Positions 1-7,796 are shown, numbered from the stretch's first letter. The stretch is 9,406 nucleotides of DNA from Bacillota bacterium (GCA_023405875.1 JAEXXN010000361.1:1-9406), one strand, 5' to 3'. Numbers and translations: made by a program. The notes: generated from the letters alone by a model not told the origin.

Positions 1-197
1 ACCTCCACACCGTCTATGTCCGGCAGCCCCAGATCAAGCAAAATCAGGTCGGGGCAATGGGAGGCAGCCAGGGAAACGGCTTCCCTGCCTTTTGCAACCT
101 TTATGATATCATACCCGTTGGACGTTAATATGGCGGAAATCAAGCTGCATATGGTTTCATCATCCTCTACAAGCAAAACAAGCGTCCGGTTATCCAT
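1..197 (-). CDS. kdpE: KdpE response regulator, N-terminal part (cut by window edge)
   Basis: This is the start of the response regulator that partners KdpD; on phosphorylation the family activates transcription of the kdp transporter genes. About 65 residues are visible, all receiver domain. The acidic pair D12-D13 follows LVLLVE, and the phosphoacceptor is D55 in LILLDLGLPDIDG. The DNA-binding winged-helix domain expected in an OmpR-type protein lies outside the window. The ATG at 197 is preceded by GAAGGAAG with 8 bases spacing. It overlaps the kdpD stop by 8 bases (ATGGATAA), which suggests translational coupling. The receiver alone could belong to any OmpR-family regulator; assignment as KdpE rests on its position directly after kdpD. 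Confidence 0.9.
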   Translation of the reverse strand, partial: MDNRTLVLLVEDDETICSLISAILTSNGYDIIKVAKGREAVSLAASHCPDLILLDLGLPDIDGVE

Positions 198-2892
198 TGT
201 TTTCACTTCCTTCCAAGGGCAGCGTAAACCCAAAGGCTGCGCCGCCTGTTTTCCGGTTGGCCGCTTCTATTTTCCCATCGTGTGCTTTTATAATGGATTT
301 GCAGATGGATAACCCTATTCCCATGCCCCTGGAGGAATCCGGGCTTCGCCGTTTGCCCGAAAAATAGCCGTCGAACAGATAAGGAATATCCTGCTCCGCA
401 ATCCCTTCCCCATGATCAAGCACCTCGAACACAGCCTCCTTTTGAGCCTTCTTTACTTCTACCTCAACCACGGAATTCTCCGGTGAATGCTTAATGGCAT
501 TTTCCAGCAGGTTGATCAGGACCTGTACAATCAAGGTTCCGTCCATAGAGACCAGCAGAAGCTCGTTGGGTACTCTTACGGAGATAGTACGCTTGGGATA
601 TCTTTTGCGGATCCGGCTGATGGCTTCCGCCACGATTTCTTCTGCGGCCTCCGGTGTTTTAGCAACATTCATGGTGCCCTCGTTGATGCGTGTTACCGAA
701 AGGAGATTTTCCACCATGCGTATCAGCCACTGGGAATCCTCTTTGATATTGGAAATCAATCTGTCATTGGTTGATTTATCAAAGGCTTTTTCATTTTCCA
801 GAATGGCGGAGCTTGCACCCAAAATTCCGGTCAGGGGGGTGCGCAGGTCATGGGAGATAGCCCTTAAGAGATTGCTCCTCATTTTTTCTTTTTCCGATTC
901 CACCAGTATCCGGCGCTGCTCATCCGACAAATATTGGCGCTCCAGAGCCATTGCAACCTGTGATGCGATCATACGCAGGAAAAGGCGGTGTTCATGTTCA
1001 AGGAGGCCTTTTGTACAGGAAAGCCCCAATACCCCGAGGACTCTGCCCTGTGCTACTACCGGCAAATAATACGCCCCTGCCCCCATCAGCGTATCCGTTC
1101 CCGAACCGGCAGGTTTTTGATTGGAAAATACCCAATGGGCAACCGCTTTTTCATCCTCAAGGCACAGGAAAGACGCATCCGCTTCCCCGGGAGCCTGCCG
1201 CATATTGCTGTCTGCTCCCTGGGCGGGGTCTGCCGTATAAAAAACCACCGAGCGGCCAAACAGCTTGACAATATATTCATTCACCAGGGCTACGATGCTT
1301 TCAAGCCCTCTGGTTGCAAGGAGCTTTTTATTTATCTCATATAATACCTCGGTACGGCGTTCCCGTTCCACGGCAAGTCTCACCTGCGCCTTGATACGGA
1401 CGGTAAGCGTGCTGGTGATCAAGGCTACAAACAGCATTATGATAAAGGTAATGGGATAGCCTGCCAAAGCCACAAAGGAAAAATGCGGAAAGGCAAAAAA
1501 GAAGTCAAAGGCCAGTACGCTCAAAACAGAGGCGGCCACCCCATAGGCATGCCCTGCCGTAACCCTTGCAATCAACAATACCGACAGGATATATATCATA
1601 ATTATATTCTGGTCGCTGATTTCAAGCGCCCGGAACCCGAAGGAGATCAAGGTGGCCGCTGCTAAAAGCCCAGCAGCTTTCAAAGTATCCGGCCACGAAA
1701 AAATAAAGTTTTTATTCCAATGGGCTCCTATAGCTTTTTTATACGGTCTGCCCGGAACCCTTCCGGGGATAATGTGTACTTCTATGCCCGGTATCAGGGA
1801 GATAAGCTTATCTTCAAGGTCCAGCTCAAACAGGTTTTTAAGGGTTTTTTTGTTTCGACTTTTTCCTATAACAATATTGGTGATTCCCGAGAGCTTTGCA
1901 TATTCAGCTACGGCTGCGGCTATGTCATAACCGCCCAGGGTAATGATTTCCGCACCCAGCTTTTCAGCCAGATCCATATTTGCCCTTATGGTCTTGTTCT
2001 GCTCCTCTGAAAAATACTTGCTTTCCATGTCCTGTACATAAACCGCCACCCATGGCGCATGAAAGGCTTCCGCCGTTCTTGCCGCCCACCGGATACACCT
2101 TGCCGAGGAGGGCGATGTGCTGATACAGGCAAGAAGCTTGATATTCGCCATTTTTTTAGACAGCCGCCGTTCGTTTTGATTTTCGTGGCTTATCCTGTCC
2201 GCAGCTTTTCGCATGGCAATTTCACGCAATAGCCGGAGGTTTTCCAGGGTAAAAAAATTGTTTTTGGCTGTGTCAACCTGCCGGAGGCTGTATATTTTCC
2301 CCTCTTCAAAGCGTTTCAGCAATTCCTCCGGGTCAATGTCGATCAGCTCTACCTTGTCGGCATGGTCAAAGAGGTAGTTGGGAACAGTTTCCCGCACGGT
2401 AATTTTTGTAATGTTCTGCACCACATCGTTCAGGCTTTCGATATGCTGTACATTGACGGTGGTATATACGTCGATGCCTGCATTCAACAATTCCTCGATA
2501 TCCTGATAGCGTTTTTTATTGCGCACCCCTTCCACATTTGAATGTGCAAGCTCATCCACTAAGATCAATTCCGGTTTTCTTCTTAAGGCCTCGTCAAGGT
2601 CAAACTCTTTCAGTGAAATGCTCCTGTAGGTAAGCTCTTTGGGCGGCAAAACAGGCAGGCCATGCAAAAGCCGCATGGTCTCCGGGCGCGTGTGGGGTTC
2701 CACATATCCTACCAGGACATCGACACCACATTTGAGCTGCTGCTGCGCATCATCCAGCATAGCATAGGTTTTGCCGACTCCGGCCGCATACCCGAAAAAA
2801 ATTTTCAATCTGCCTTTTTTATTTTGCTGCTCTTCACGGATACCTTCCAGGAGCTCGTCGGGGTCGGGGCGTTTATTTGATTGTGCCGCCAC
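190..2892 (-). CDS. kdpD: KdpD potassium/osmotic sensor histidine kinase
   Basis: This is the membrane sensor kinase that phosphorylates KdpE. The 900 residues match the family's usual length of about 890-900. In order: KdpD N-terminal domain with Walker A GYAAGVGKT (34-42) and Walker B-like ELILVDELAHSN (108-119); a universal stress protein-like domain (about 252-376); four close transmembrane helices (about 403-499); an arginine-rich stretch after helix 4 (R499, R505, R510, R512, R513); a GAF-like region (about 520-650); HisKA with H681 in AISHDLRTPLTGI; and an ATPase domain with N-box NLLENAIKHS (794-803), DHGEG (827-831) and GMGIGLS (856-862). The start is a GTG at 2892, preceded by AAGGTGG with 7 bases spacing; no better in-frame ATG lies upstream. 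It begins 34 bases after kdpC and is probably co-transcribed with it. The stress-protein domain carries S258-T-S260, 20 residues, then WVAVY (281-285), a spacing like the cyclic di-AMP motif described for Staphylococcus aureus KdpD. Confidence 0.97.
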   Translation of the reverse strand: MAAQSNKRPDPDELLEGIREEQQNKKGRLKIFFGYAAGVGKTYAMLDDAQQQLKCGVDVLVGYVEPHTRPETMRLLHGLPVLPPKELTYRSISLKEFDLDEALRRKPELILVDELAHSNVEGVRNKKRYQDIEELLNAGIDVYTTVNVQHIESLNDVVQNITKITVRETVPNYLFDHADKVELIDIDPEELLKRFEEGKIYSLRQVDTAKNNFFTLENLRLLREIAMRKAADRISHENQNERRLSKKMANIKLLACISTSPSSARCIRWAARTAEAFHAPWVAVYVQDMESKYFSEEQNKTIRANMDLAEKLGAEIITLGGYDIAAAVAEYAKLSGITNIVIGKSRNKKTLKNLFELDLEDKLISLIPGIEVHIIPGRVPGRPYKKAIGAHWNKNFIFSWPDTLKAAGLLAAATLISFGFRALEISDQNIIMIYILSVLLIARVTAGHAYGVAASVLSVLAFDFFFAFPHFSFVALAGYPITFIIMLFVALITSTLTVRIKAQVRLAVERERRTEVLYEINKKLLATRGLESIVALVNEYIVKLFGRSVVFYTADPAQGADSNMRQAPGEADASFLCLEDEKAVAHWVFSNQKPAGSGTDTLMGAGAYYLPVVAQGRVLGVLGLSCTKGLLEHEHRLFLRMIASQVAMALERQYLSDEQRRILVESEKEKMRSNLLRAISHDLRTPLTGILGASSAILENEKAFDKSTNDRLISNIKEDSQWLIRMVENLLSVTRINEGTMNVAKTPEAAEEIVAEAISRIRKRYPKRTISVRVPNELLLVSMDGTLIVQVLINLLENAIKHSPENSVVEVEVKKAQKEAVFEVLDHGEGIAEQDIPYLFDGYFSGKRRSPDSSRGMGIGLSICKSIIKAHDGKIEAANRKTGGAAFGFTLPLEGSENNG

Positions 2893-2926
2893 AATATCAC
2901 CACCTTAAATTGTTTATTATATGCTT

Positions 2927-3487
2927 TTATATTAATTTGTCAAGAGATAAATTCACTTTCAGTACATTTACCGCCGGCTCTCCCCAAAAGCCCAGGAAGC
3001 GTCCTGCCGTATGACGCTTTATGATGTCTCTGACCTCATTTTCACTCATATCACGCGCTTTTGCAATACGGGATACCTGAAATTCCGCCGCCTCCGGTGA
3101 AATATTCGGGTCAACGCCGCTGCCGGAAGCAGTCACCAGATCCATCGGAATATCAGCCGTATTTTCAGGATCAAGGTCACGCCACCAACGGATGCGCTCC
3201 TGTACCAGCTTTTCCTGTTCTTTGCCCACGGGAGAAAGGTTGGTAACCCCCGCCGGTCTGCCGATCAGGTATTCCGGCTTGGTGAATTCCTGGGCTATCA
3301 ATTCCGATCCGTACTCTTTTTGTGTTCCGTCCTTTAATGTAACGGTCGCTATACTGCCCTTTGCCTGATCCGGAAATACCAATTGTGCGATGCCGGTAAC
3401 GGCTGCGGTATAAAGTACGCCGCAAACTATTGTCATGAGAGCAAAACACAGGAGCGCAGCTTTCAATTCTTTCAATACTTTTCTCAT
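2927..3487 (-). CDS. kdpC: KdpC, small subunit of the K+-transporting ATPase
   Basis: This is the single-helix subunit of the KdpFABC pump, thought in the family to stabilise the complex and aid ATP binding by KdpB. The 186 residues are near the usual length of about 190. One N-terminal membrane helix (about 11-37) is followed by a soluble domain. It has the family signatures YLIGRPAGVTNLSP (73-86), DLVTASGSGVDPNISPEAAEFQVSRIA split over 116-142, and the C-terminal GEPAVNVLKVNLSLD (169-183). The ATG start has GAGGTGA 6 bases upstream, and that site overlaps the kdpB stop codon, so initiation is probably coupled to termination of kdpB. Nothing is truncated or unusual. Confidence 0.97.
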   Translation of the reverse strand: MRKVLKELKAALLCFALMTIVCGVLYTAAVTGIAQLVFPDQAKGSIATVTLKDGTQKEYGSELIAQEFTKPEYLIGRPAGVTNLSPVGKEQEKLVQERIRWWRDLDPENTADIPMDLVTASGSGVDPNISPEAAEFQVSRIAKARDMSENEVRDIIKRHTAGRFLGFWGEPAVNVLKVNLSLDKLI

Positions 3488-3498
3488 ATATCTTCACC

Positions 3499-5556
3499 TC
3501 ACGCCAGACCGCATAGGGTCAGTAGCATATTTATCAGCTTAATCGCAATAAAGGGAGTGATAAGCCCGCCCAACCCATAAATCAGCAGGTTCCTTCTCAG
3601 CAGCCTGCCCGCCGGAAGCTCGCGGTATTTCACGCCTCTGAGCGACAGGGGGATAAGCGCGACAATCACAAGGGCATTGAATATCACAGCCGAAAGGATC
3701 GCGCCTGCAGTACCGGTGAAGCCCATGAGATTCAGTACCGTCAGCTCCGGATAAATGGTGAAAAACAATACCGGTATAATGGCGAAATATTTCGCAACAT
3801 CATTGGCTACGCTGAAGGTGGTAAGAGAGCCTCTTGTCATCAGGAGCTGTTTTCCGATCCTCACAACATCGATGAGCTTGGTAGGGCTTGAATCCAGGTC
3901 CACCATGTTGCCCGCTTCCTTGGCGGCCTGGGTGCCGGTATTCATGGCCACCGCCACATCGGCCTGGGCCAGAGCCGGTGCATCGTTGGTGCCGTCGCCT
4001 GTCATGGCAACCAGATGCCCTTTTGCCTGATAGTCGCGTATAAGCGTCAGCTTGGCTTCCGGTGTTGCCTCAGCCAGGAAATCATCTACCCCGGCCTCCG
4101 CAGCAATAGCCGCCGCAGTCATGGAATTGTCTCCGGTGATCATGATGGTTCTGATGCCCATTTTCCGTAAATCCTCAAAGCGCTCCTTAACGCCGTTTTT
4201 AACAATATCCTTCAGATAGACGACACCTAATACCCGGCCGTTTTTCGCCACTGCAAGGGGAGTACCCCCCGTCCCGGCTACGCGCTTTACGATTTGCTCG
4301 CATTCCTCCGGGTATTCGCCGCCTTTTTGCAGCACGAAGGCCTTTACTGCGTCAGCGGCACCTTTGCGTATTTCATTGCCCTGATAGTCGATTCCGCTCA
4401 TCCTTGTTTTCGCTGTAAACGCCACAAAGGTTGCACCCAGCCTGGAAAGCTCCCTGCCGCGTATTCCGAATTTTTCCTTGGCCAGTACCACAATGCTCCT
4501 TCCTTCAGCCGTTTCGTCGGCAAGGGAGGAAAGCTGAGCGGCATCTGCCAATTCTTCCTCCGTTACGCCTTCAAGCGGAATGAATTCGCTGGCCTGCCGG
4601 TTTCCCAGCGTGATGGTGCCGGTTTTATCCAGCAAAAGGACATCCACATCACCGGCCGCTTCGATGGCACGCCCGCTCATTGCCAGTACATTCGCCTGAT
4701 TCAGACGGCTCATGCCCGCAATACCGATAGAGGAAAGGAGTGCGCCTATGGTAGTCGGTGCGAGGCAGACAAGCAAGGCAATGACATTGGTAAGAGAAAT
4801 TGCGGAGCCCGCTCCTGCCTGGCTGCTTGCAAAGCTTGAAAAGGGCAGAAGAGTAGCCGTTACCACAAGAAATATAATGGTAAGCGTTACAAGCAGGATC
4901 TGAAGGGCTATTTCATTAGGAGTCTTTTTCCGGGAGGCTCCCTCAACCATGGCAATCATTTTATCCAGGAAGCTTTCTCCGGCCTCTGCGGTGATACGGA
5001 TGACAAGCCGGTCGGACAGTATAGTCGTTCCCCCGGTAACGGCGCTCCGGTCGCCGCCGGATTCACGGATGACCGGCGCGGATTCTCCTGTAATGGCGCT
5101 TTCGTCCACCGAGGCGGCTCCGTCGATCACTTCGCCGTCCATAGGGATTTGATCGCCGGCTTTTACATAGACGATATCTCCCTTTTTCAGGCTGCTGGAC
5201 AACACCTCAACATAATCCTCCGTGTCGGAGGCCGATTTCAGTTTTTTTGCTTTCACATCCTTTCTCGAGCTGCGAAGGCTGTCGGCTTGCGCGCGTCCCC
5301 GCCCCTCGGCAATGGCCTCCGCAAAATTGGCGAACAGTACAGTAAACCACAGGATGAGGGCGATTGCCGCAATATATCCCGGGCTTTCATCCCTGATCCC
5401 CGCCAAAGAGAGGAAATAAAGGGCGGTTGTCAGGATAGCTCCTATATATACGACCAGCATAACAGGATTTTGTACCTGCACACGTGGATCAAGCTTTACA
5501 AAGGATTGGCGTATGGCATCCGTGAGGATGCCGTTATTTACGCTTTTTTCTTTCAT
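3499..5556 (-). CDS. kdpB: KdpB, catalytic P-type ATPase subunit
   Basis: KdpB hydrolyses ATP to drive potassium import through KdpA. I take the ATG at 5556 (685 residues) because GAGGTGA lies just upstream. A GTG three codons earlier sits inside that ribosome binding site and is less likely. Numbering from the ATG: N-terminal FVKLDPRVQVQNPVM; actuator loop TGES (156-159); membrane motif CLAPTTIG (264-271) with the family proline; phosphorylation site D310-KTGT; nucleotide-binding KGA (398-400); hinge TGDGTND (519-525); and the charged pair D586/K589 in FSVANDVAKYF of the membrane domain, which couples hydrolysis to transport in the E. coli pump. Length fits the family (E. coli about 682). 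S159 in TGES is at the serine whose phosphorylation inhibits the E. coli enzyme. The gene lies 16 bases after kdpA. Confidence 0.98.
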   Translation of the reverse strand: MKEKSVNNGILTDAIRQSFVKLDPRVQVQNPVMLVVYIGAILTTALYFLSLAGIRDESPGYIAAIALILWFTVLFANFAEAIAEGRGRAQADSLRSSRKDVKAKKLKSASDTEDYVEVLSSSLKKGDIVYVKAGDQIPMDGEVIDGAASVDESAITGESAPVIRESGGDRSAVTGGTTILSDRLVIRITAEAGESFLDKMIAMVEGASRKKTPNEIALQILLVTLTIIFLVVTATLLPFSSFASSQAGAGSAISLTNVIALLVCLAPTTIGALLSSIGIAGMSRLNQANVLAMSGRAIEAAGDVDVLLLDKTGTITLGNRQASEFIPLEGVTEEELADAAQLSSLADETAEGRSIVVLAKEKFGIRGRELSRLGATFVAFTAKTRMSGIDYQGNEIRKGAADAVKAFVLQKGGEYPEECEQIVKRVAGTGGTPLAVAKNGRVLGVVYLKDIVKNGVKERFEDLRKMGIRTIMITGDNSMTAAAIAAEAGVDDFLAEATPEAKLTLIRDYQAKGHLVAMTGDGTNDAPALAQADVAVAMNTGTQAAKEAGNMVDLDSSPTKLIDVVRIGKQLLMTRGSLTTFSVANDVAKYFAIIPVLFFTIYPELTVLNLMGFTGTAGAILSAVIFNALVIVALIPLSLRGVKYRELPAGRLLRRNLLIYGLGGLITPFIAIKLINMLLTLCGLA

Positions 5557-5572
5557 TTTTATCACCTCATTC

Positions 5573-7258
5573 TTATCGTGTTGTAAAGTAGTCGGCTATC
5601 GGGCCGAGAGCCAGTGCAGGCAGGAAGCTGAGTGCGCCGACAATGAGGATGACGGCAATCAGAAGCCCGACAAACATGGCGTTGCTGGTTGACAGCGTTC
5701 CGTCGCCTGCAGCCACAGTCTTTTTCTGCGCAAGGTTCCCCGCGAGAAAAATTGCGGCTGCCATAGGGATAAAGCGGACCAGCAACATGATGATTCCTCC
5801 CGTTATATTGGTGAATACCGTATTTGCGGTAAATCCGCCAAAGGCACTGCCGTTGTTGTTGGCCATGGAGGAAAAGGCGTAGAGTATCTCCGAAAACCCA
5901 TGTGCGCCGGAATTAGTCAGCCATGTTGCTGCGTCGGGCATCATAACGGCAGCAGCAGTGCCGATAAGCGTAAAAAGAGGGGGAGACAAAACTATCATGC
6001 ATACCATCTTCATATCGAAGGGCTCTATCTTTTTGCCCAAAAACTCAGGCGTGCGCCCTACCATCAACCCCGCAATGAATACCGTGAGCAGGACAAATGC
6101 CAGCATGCCGTACAGTCCGCTTCCCACACCTCCGAAGACAATTTCTCCAAGCTGCATCAGGAACATGAAAACCATTCCCCCAAGGGGGGTAAAGCTGTCG
6201 TGCATGGCGTTGACCGAACCGTTTGACGCGGCGGTGGTTGCAGTACCCCACAATGCCGATGTCCCGACACCGTGGACCACCTCCTTGCCTTCCATGCTGC
6301 CGGAGACGGTTACGCCGTCAAAAACGGGAGCGGCAAATTGTTCGCTGAGCGTCGCTCCTGCAAGGGCTGCCACAAACAGGACCAGCATGGTGATATATAT
6401 AGCCCGGCCTTGCTTGCCGTCTTTTACCGCTTTTCCAAAGGATACGCAGAGGGCTGCGGGAATAAGAACAATCGACAATAGCTGTATCAAATTGGAGAAG
6501 GGTGTGGGATTTTCAAGAGGGTAAGCGGAATTCATTCCAAAAAAGCCGCCGCCGTTTGTGCCAAGCTGCTTGATTGCAATCTGGCCTGCCGCCGGGCCTA
6601 AGGGTATGGCTTGCACAGCTCCGCTTTCCAGCATGGCAATATCCTTATAGGGACTGAAGGTCTGCACCACACCCTGGGAAATAAGCAGGACCGCCACCGC
6701 TAAGGATAGCGGGACCAGCACGTAGAGCGTGGCCCTTGTCAAGTCCACCCAAAAGCTGCCGAGGGTCGCTTTCTGCTTAAGGATAAAGCCTCTGGCCAGT
6801 GCAAACAGCACGGCGATCCCTGCTGCCGCCGAGACAAAGTTCTGAACGGTAAGCCCCAAAAACTGTGTAAGGTACGATAGGGTGGATTCACCGGAATACG
6901 CCTGCCAGTTTGTGTTGGAAACAAAGCTTGCGGAGGTGTTAAAGGCCAGATGCCAGCTTGTACCCTGCAGCCCTTCCGGGTTAAAGGGCAAAGCGCCTTG
7001 AAGCATTTGCAGCAGCCAAAGGAATACAAGACCGACAGCGCTGAACAAGAACACCGAGAGCGTATATCTTTTTGCTCCCATTTCCTCGTCCCGTTGAATT
7101 CCCATTGCCTTGCAGGCAGCCCTCTCCACAGGAGCAAGCACTGGAGTCAGGAATACCCTTTGCCCTGTCATGACCTTATAGATATAAATTCCCAATGGGA
7201 TGGAAAGTCCGATCAATAAAGCAATAAAAAAGATATCCTGCCATATAATATAGCTCAT
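5573..7258 (-). CDS. kdpA: KdpA, potassium-binding channel-like subunit
   Basis: KdpA selects and binds potassium and resembles the Trk/Ktr channel fold with four pore loops. The 561 residues match the usual length of about 557-565. The four selectivity-loop regions are visible as SNTNWQAY (114-121), GTNGGGFFGMNS (233-244), TAASNGSVN (342-350) and MANNNGSAFGG (465-475). About ten hydrophobic membrane segments surround them, starting with residues 6-27. The ATG at 7258 has AGGTGAG 5 bases upstream and overlaps the stop of the small kdpF gene (ATGA). No key loop is missing, so a functional transporter is likely. The next gene is kdpB, 16 bases on. Confidence 0.98.
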   Translation of the reverse strand: MSYIIWQDIFFIALLIGLSIPLGIYIYKVMTGQRVFLTPVLAPVERAACKAMGIQRDEEMGAKRYTLSVFLFSAVGLVFLWLLQMLQGALPFNPEGLQGTSWHLAFNTSASFVSNTNWQAYSGESTLSYLTQFLGLTVQNFVSAAAGIAVLFALARGFILKQKATLGSFWVDLTRATLYVLVPLSLAVAVLLISQGVVQTFSPYKDIAMLESGAVQAIPLGPAAGQIAIKQLGTNGGGFFGMNSAYPLENPTPFSNLIQLLSIVLIPAALCVSFGKAVKDGKQGRAIYITMLVLFVAALAGATLSEQFAAPVFDGVTVSGSMEGKEVVHGVGTSALWGTATTAASNGSVNAMHDSFTPLGGMVFMFLMQLGEIVFGGVGSGLYGMLAFVLLTVFIAGLMVGRTPEFLGKKIEPFDMKMVCMIVLSPPLFTLIGTAAAVMMPDAATWLTNSGAHGFSEILYAFSSMANNNGSAFGGFTANTVFTNITGGIIMLLVRFIPMAAAIFLAGNLAQKKTVAAGDGTLSTSNAMFVGLLIAVILIVGALSFLPALALGPIADYFTTR

Positions 7259-7344
7259 AAATTCTCACCTCTGAATAATACATAGAATAAGAAAATCAAT
7301 AAGGCAAGCCCTATCATCCCGGAAATCCCCAAAACGATCTCCAT
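7255..7344 (-). CDS. kdpF: KdpF, one-helix stabilising peptide
   Basis: This tiny gene immediately precedes kdpA. From the ATG at 7344 it encodes 29 residues, MEIVLGISGMIGLALLIFLF followed by YVLFRGENL. That is one hydrophobic helix with a short charged tail, and the length equals that of E. coli KdpF. Its TGA overlaps the kdpA ATG (ATGA), the usual kdpFA junction. An in-frame ATG at 7350 would give 31 residues. The AGGAG just upstream is only 3 bases from that ATG but 9 bases from the one chosen. In the family KdpF stabilises the KdpABC complex in the membrane. Identification rests on position, size and hydrophobicity, since sequence conservation is low. Confidence 0.85.
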   Translation of the reverse strand: MEIVLGISGMIGLALLIFLFYVLFRGENL

Positions 7345-7391
7345 TTTCATCAACTCCTGAAAAAGATTTTCAAAGCATTTCTTCGTATAGC

Positions 7392-7449
7392 TTTTACCAT
7401 TTTCACCGGATATACGCCTTTTTGTAAAAAAAGAGACGGTAAGGTAAAA
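7392..7449 (-). promoter_or_regulatory. Kdp leader region with inverted repeats
   Basis: In the predicted kdp leader, TTTTACC (7449-7443) can pair with GGTAAAA (7398-7392), and ACCG (7440-7437) with CGGT (7408-7405) inside it. The enclosed loop has a T-rich tract (TTTTTTTACA). A separate 6-base inverted repeat, TATACG/CGTATA, sits at 7416-7411 and 7389-7384. These could form an RNA stem or be protein-binding half-sites. The sequence does not contain the conserved blocks of the ydaO cyclic di-AMP riboswitch that I know. Confidence 0.25.
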
Positions 7450-7495
7450 TAAGCATTTTTTATCTTAATACCAATAGCTCTCTCAAGCAATTTTC

Positions 7496-7501
7496 ATTAT
7501 A
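7496..7501 (-). promoter_or_regulatory. Candidate -10 box of the kdp operon promoter
   Basis: Reading leftward, a perfect TATAAT is present. The hexamer 17 bases upstream is CGCCGC, nothing like TTGACA. A good -10 with no -35 fits an activator-dependent promoter, as expected for a KdpE-controlled operon. Transcription would start near 7489, leaving a leader of about 140 bases before kdpF. AT-rich DNA gives chance TATAAT hits, so confidence is moderate. Confidence 0.4.
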
Positions 7502-7543
7502 TAGGTTTTTCAATTAAAGCGGCGTAAAGGAAAATCGGTATGA

Positions 7544-7560
7544 AATAAAGATTGCATAAA
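7544..7560 (-). promoter_or_regulatory. Candidate KdpE-binding element
   Basis: On the minus strand the 17 bases read TTTATG-CAATC-TTTATT. The E. coli KdpE box as I recall it is two half-sites, TTTATA and TTTACA, five bases apart. The first half-site matches 5 of 6 and the second 4 of 6, with identical spacing. Relative to the start predicted from the TATAAT at 7501-7496, the element spans about -55 to -71, the same place as the E. coli box. A rival partial match, CTTTTTTTACA, lies at 7433-7423 but downstream of that -10. Confidence 0.35.
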
Positions 7561-7701
7561 GAATATTGTTGTACCAATAAGCATTATACAGGTTGAATTA
7601 AAGAAGGTTATGGAAGGATCAGGCAACCTATGGAAGCAGGATATGTGCTTTTGAAATATTTGAATTTTGATATAAGCTGTTTATTGCAAAACATTATAGT
7701 A

Positions 7702-7730
7702 TTGAACTTTACAAGTTATAATGGTATATT
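7702..7730 (+). promoter_or_regulatory. Promoter of the IclR-family gene (sigma-A type, extended -10)
   Basis: TTGAAC (7702-7707) and TATATT (7725-7730) are separated by exactly 17 bases, and TG one base before the -10 makes it an extended -10. Start of transcription would be near 7737, about 60 bases before the chosen start codon. This is the best-looking promoter in the window. Confidence 0.65.
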
Positions 7731-7744
7731 ATTAAGAAAATGGG

Positions 7745-7761
7745 ATTCTAATATATAGAAT
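7745..7761. promoter_or_regulatory. Palindrome in the iclR leader, candidate operator
   Basis: ATTCTA-ATATA-TAGAAT is a perfect inverted repeat with 6-base arms and a 5-base spacer. It lies between the predicted transcription start and the ribosome binding site, where a bound protein could block transcription. IclR-family proteins often bind palindromes of about this size and repress their own genes. A related copy lies just after the iclR stop at 8591. Confidence 0.45.
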
Positions 7762-7796
7762 TTAAAAGGAGAATGATTTGGTTGGGAGAATTTCAA

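Larger units (their letters stand above)
7345..7796. other. Divergent intergenic region between kdpF and iclR
   Basis: About 450 bases without a credible gene; the only open frame here is a short one with no ribosome binding site. The DNA is clearly AT-richer than the flanking genes. It holds leftward signals for kdp (a -10 box, a KdpE-like element and a leader with inverted repeats) and rightward signals for the IclR gene (an extended -10 promoter and a palindrome). An 8-base direct repeat TATGGAAG occurs at 7609-7616 and 7629-7636, 20 bases apart. No tRNA or known riboswitch core was recognised. Confidence 0.7.

Noticed and set aside
494..1344. Long plus-strand reading frames opposite kdpD, and similar ones opposite kdpB and kdpA
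   Set aside because: They mirror strongly coding minus-strand genes, lack ribosome binding sites, and their protein sequences show no recognisable domain pattern.
5557..5565. GTG at 5565 as the KdpB start
   Set aside because: It overlaps the GAGGTGA ribosome binding site that serves the ATG at 5556.
7423..7433. CTTTTTTTACA on the minus strand as the main KdpE site
   Set aside because: It matches the 3' part of the E. coli box well, but the upstream half-site reads CCGTCT rather than TTTATA, and it lies downstream of the best -10. It is kept only as an alternative.
7345..7500. ydaO-type cyclic di-AMP riboswitch upstream of kdp
   Set aside because: Such riboswitches precede some potassium transporter genes, but the minus strand lacks the conserved G-rich and CCA-containing blocks of the motif and the region is too AT-rich.
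7649..7670. Three TTTGA words spaced 9 and 7 bases apart upstream of the iclR promoter
   Set aside because: Irregular spacing and low-complexity AT-rich context make chance the simplest explanation.
7773..7796. Upstream ATG (7773) as the IclR start
   Set aside because: The AAGGAG is only one base before it, too close for initiation. The ATG at 7797 has GGGAG at a good distance and starts the typical IclR N-terminus.
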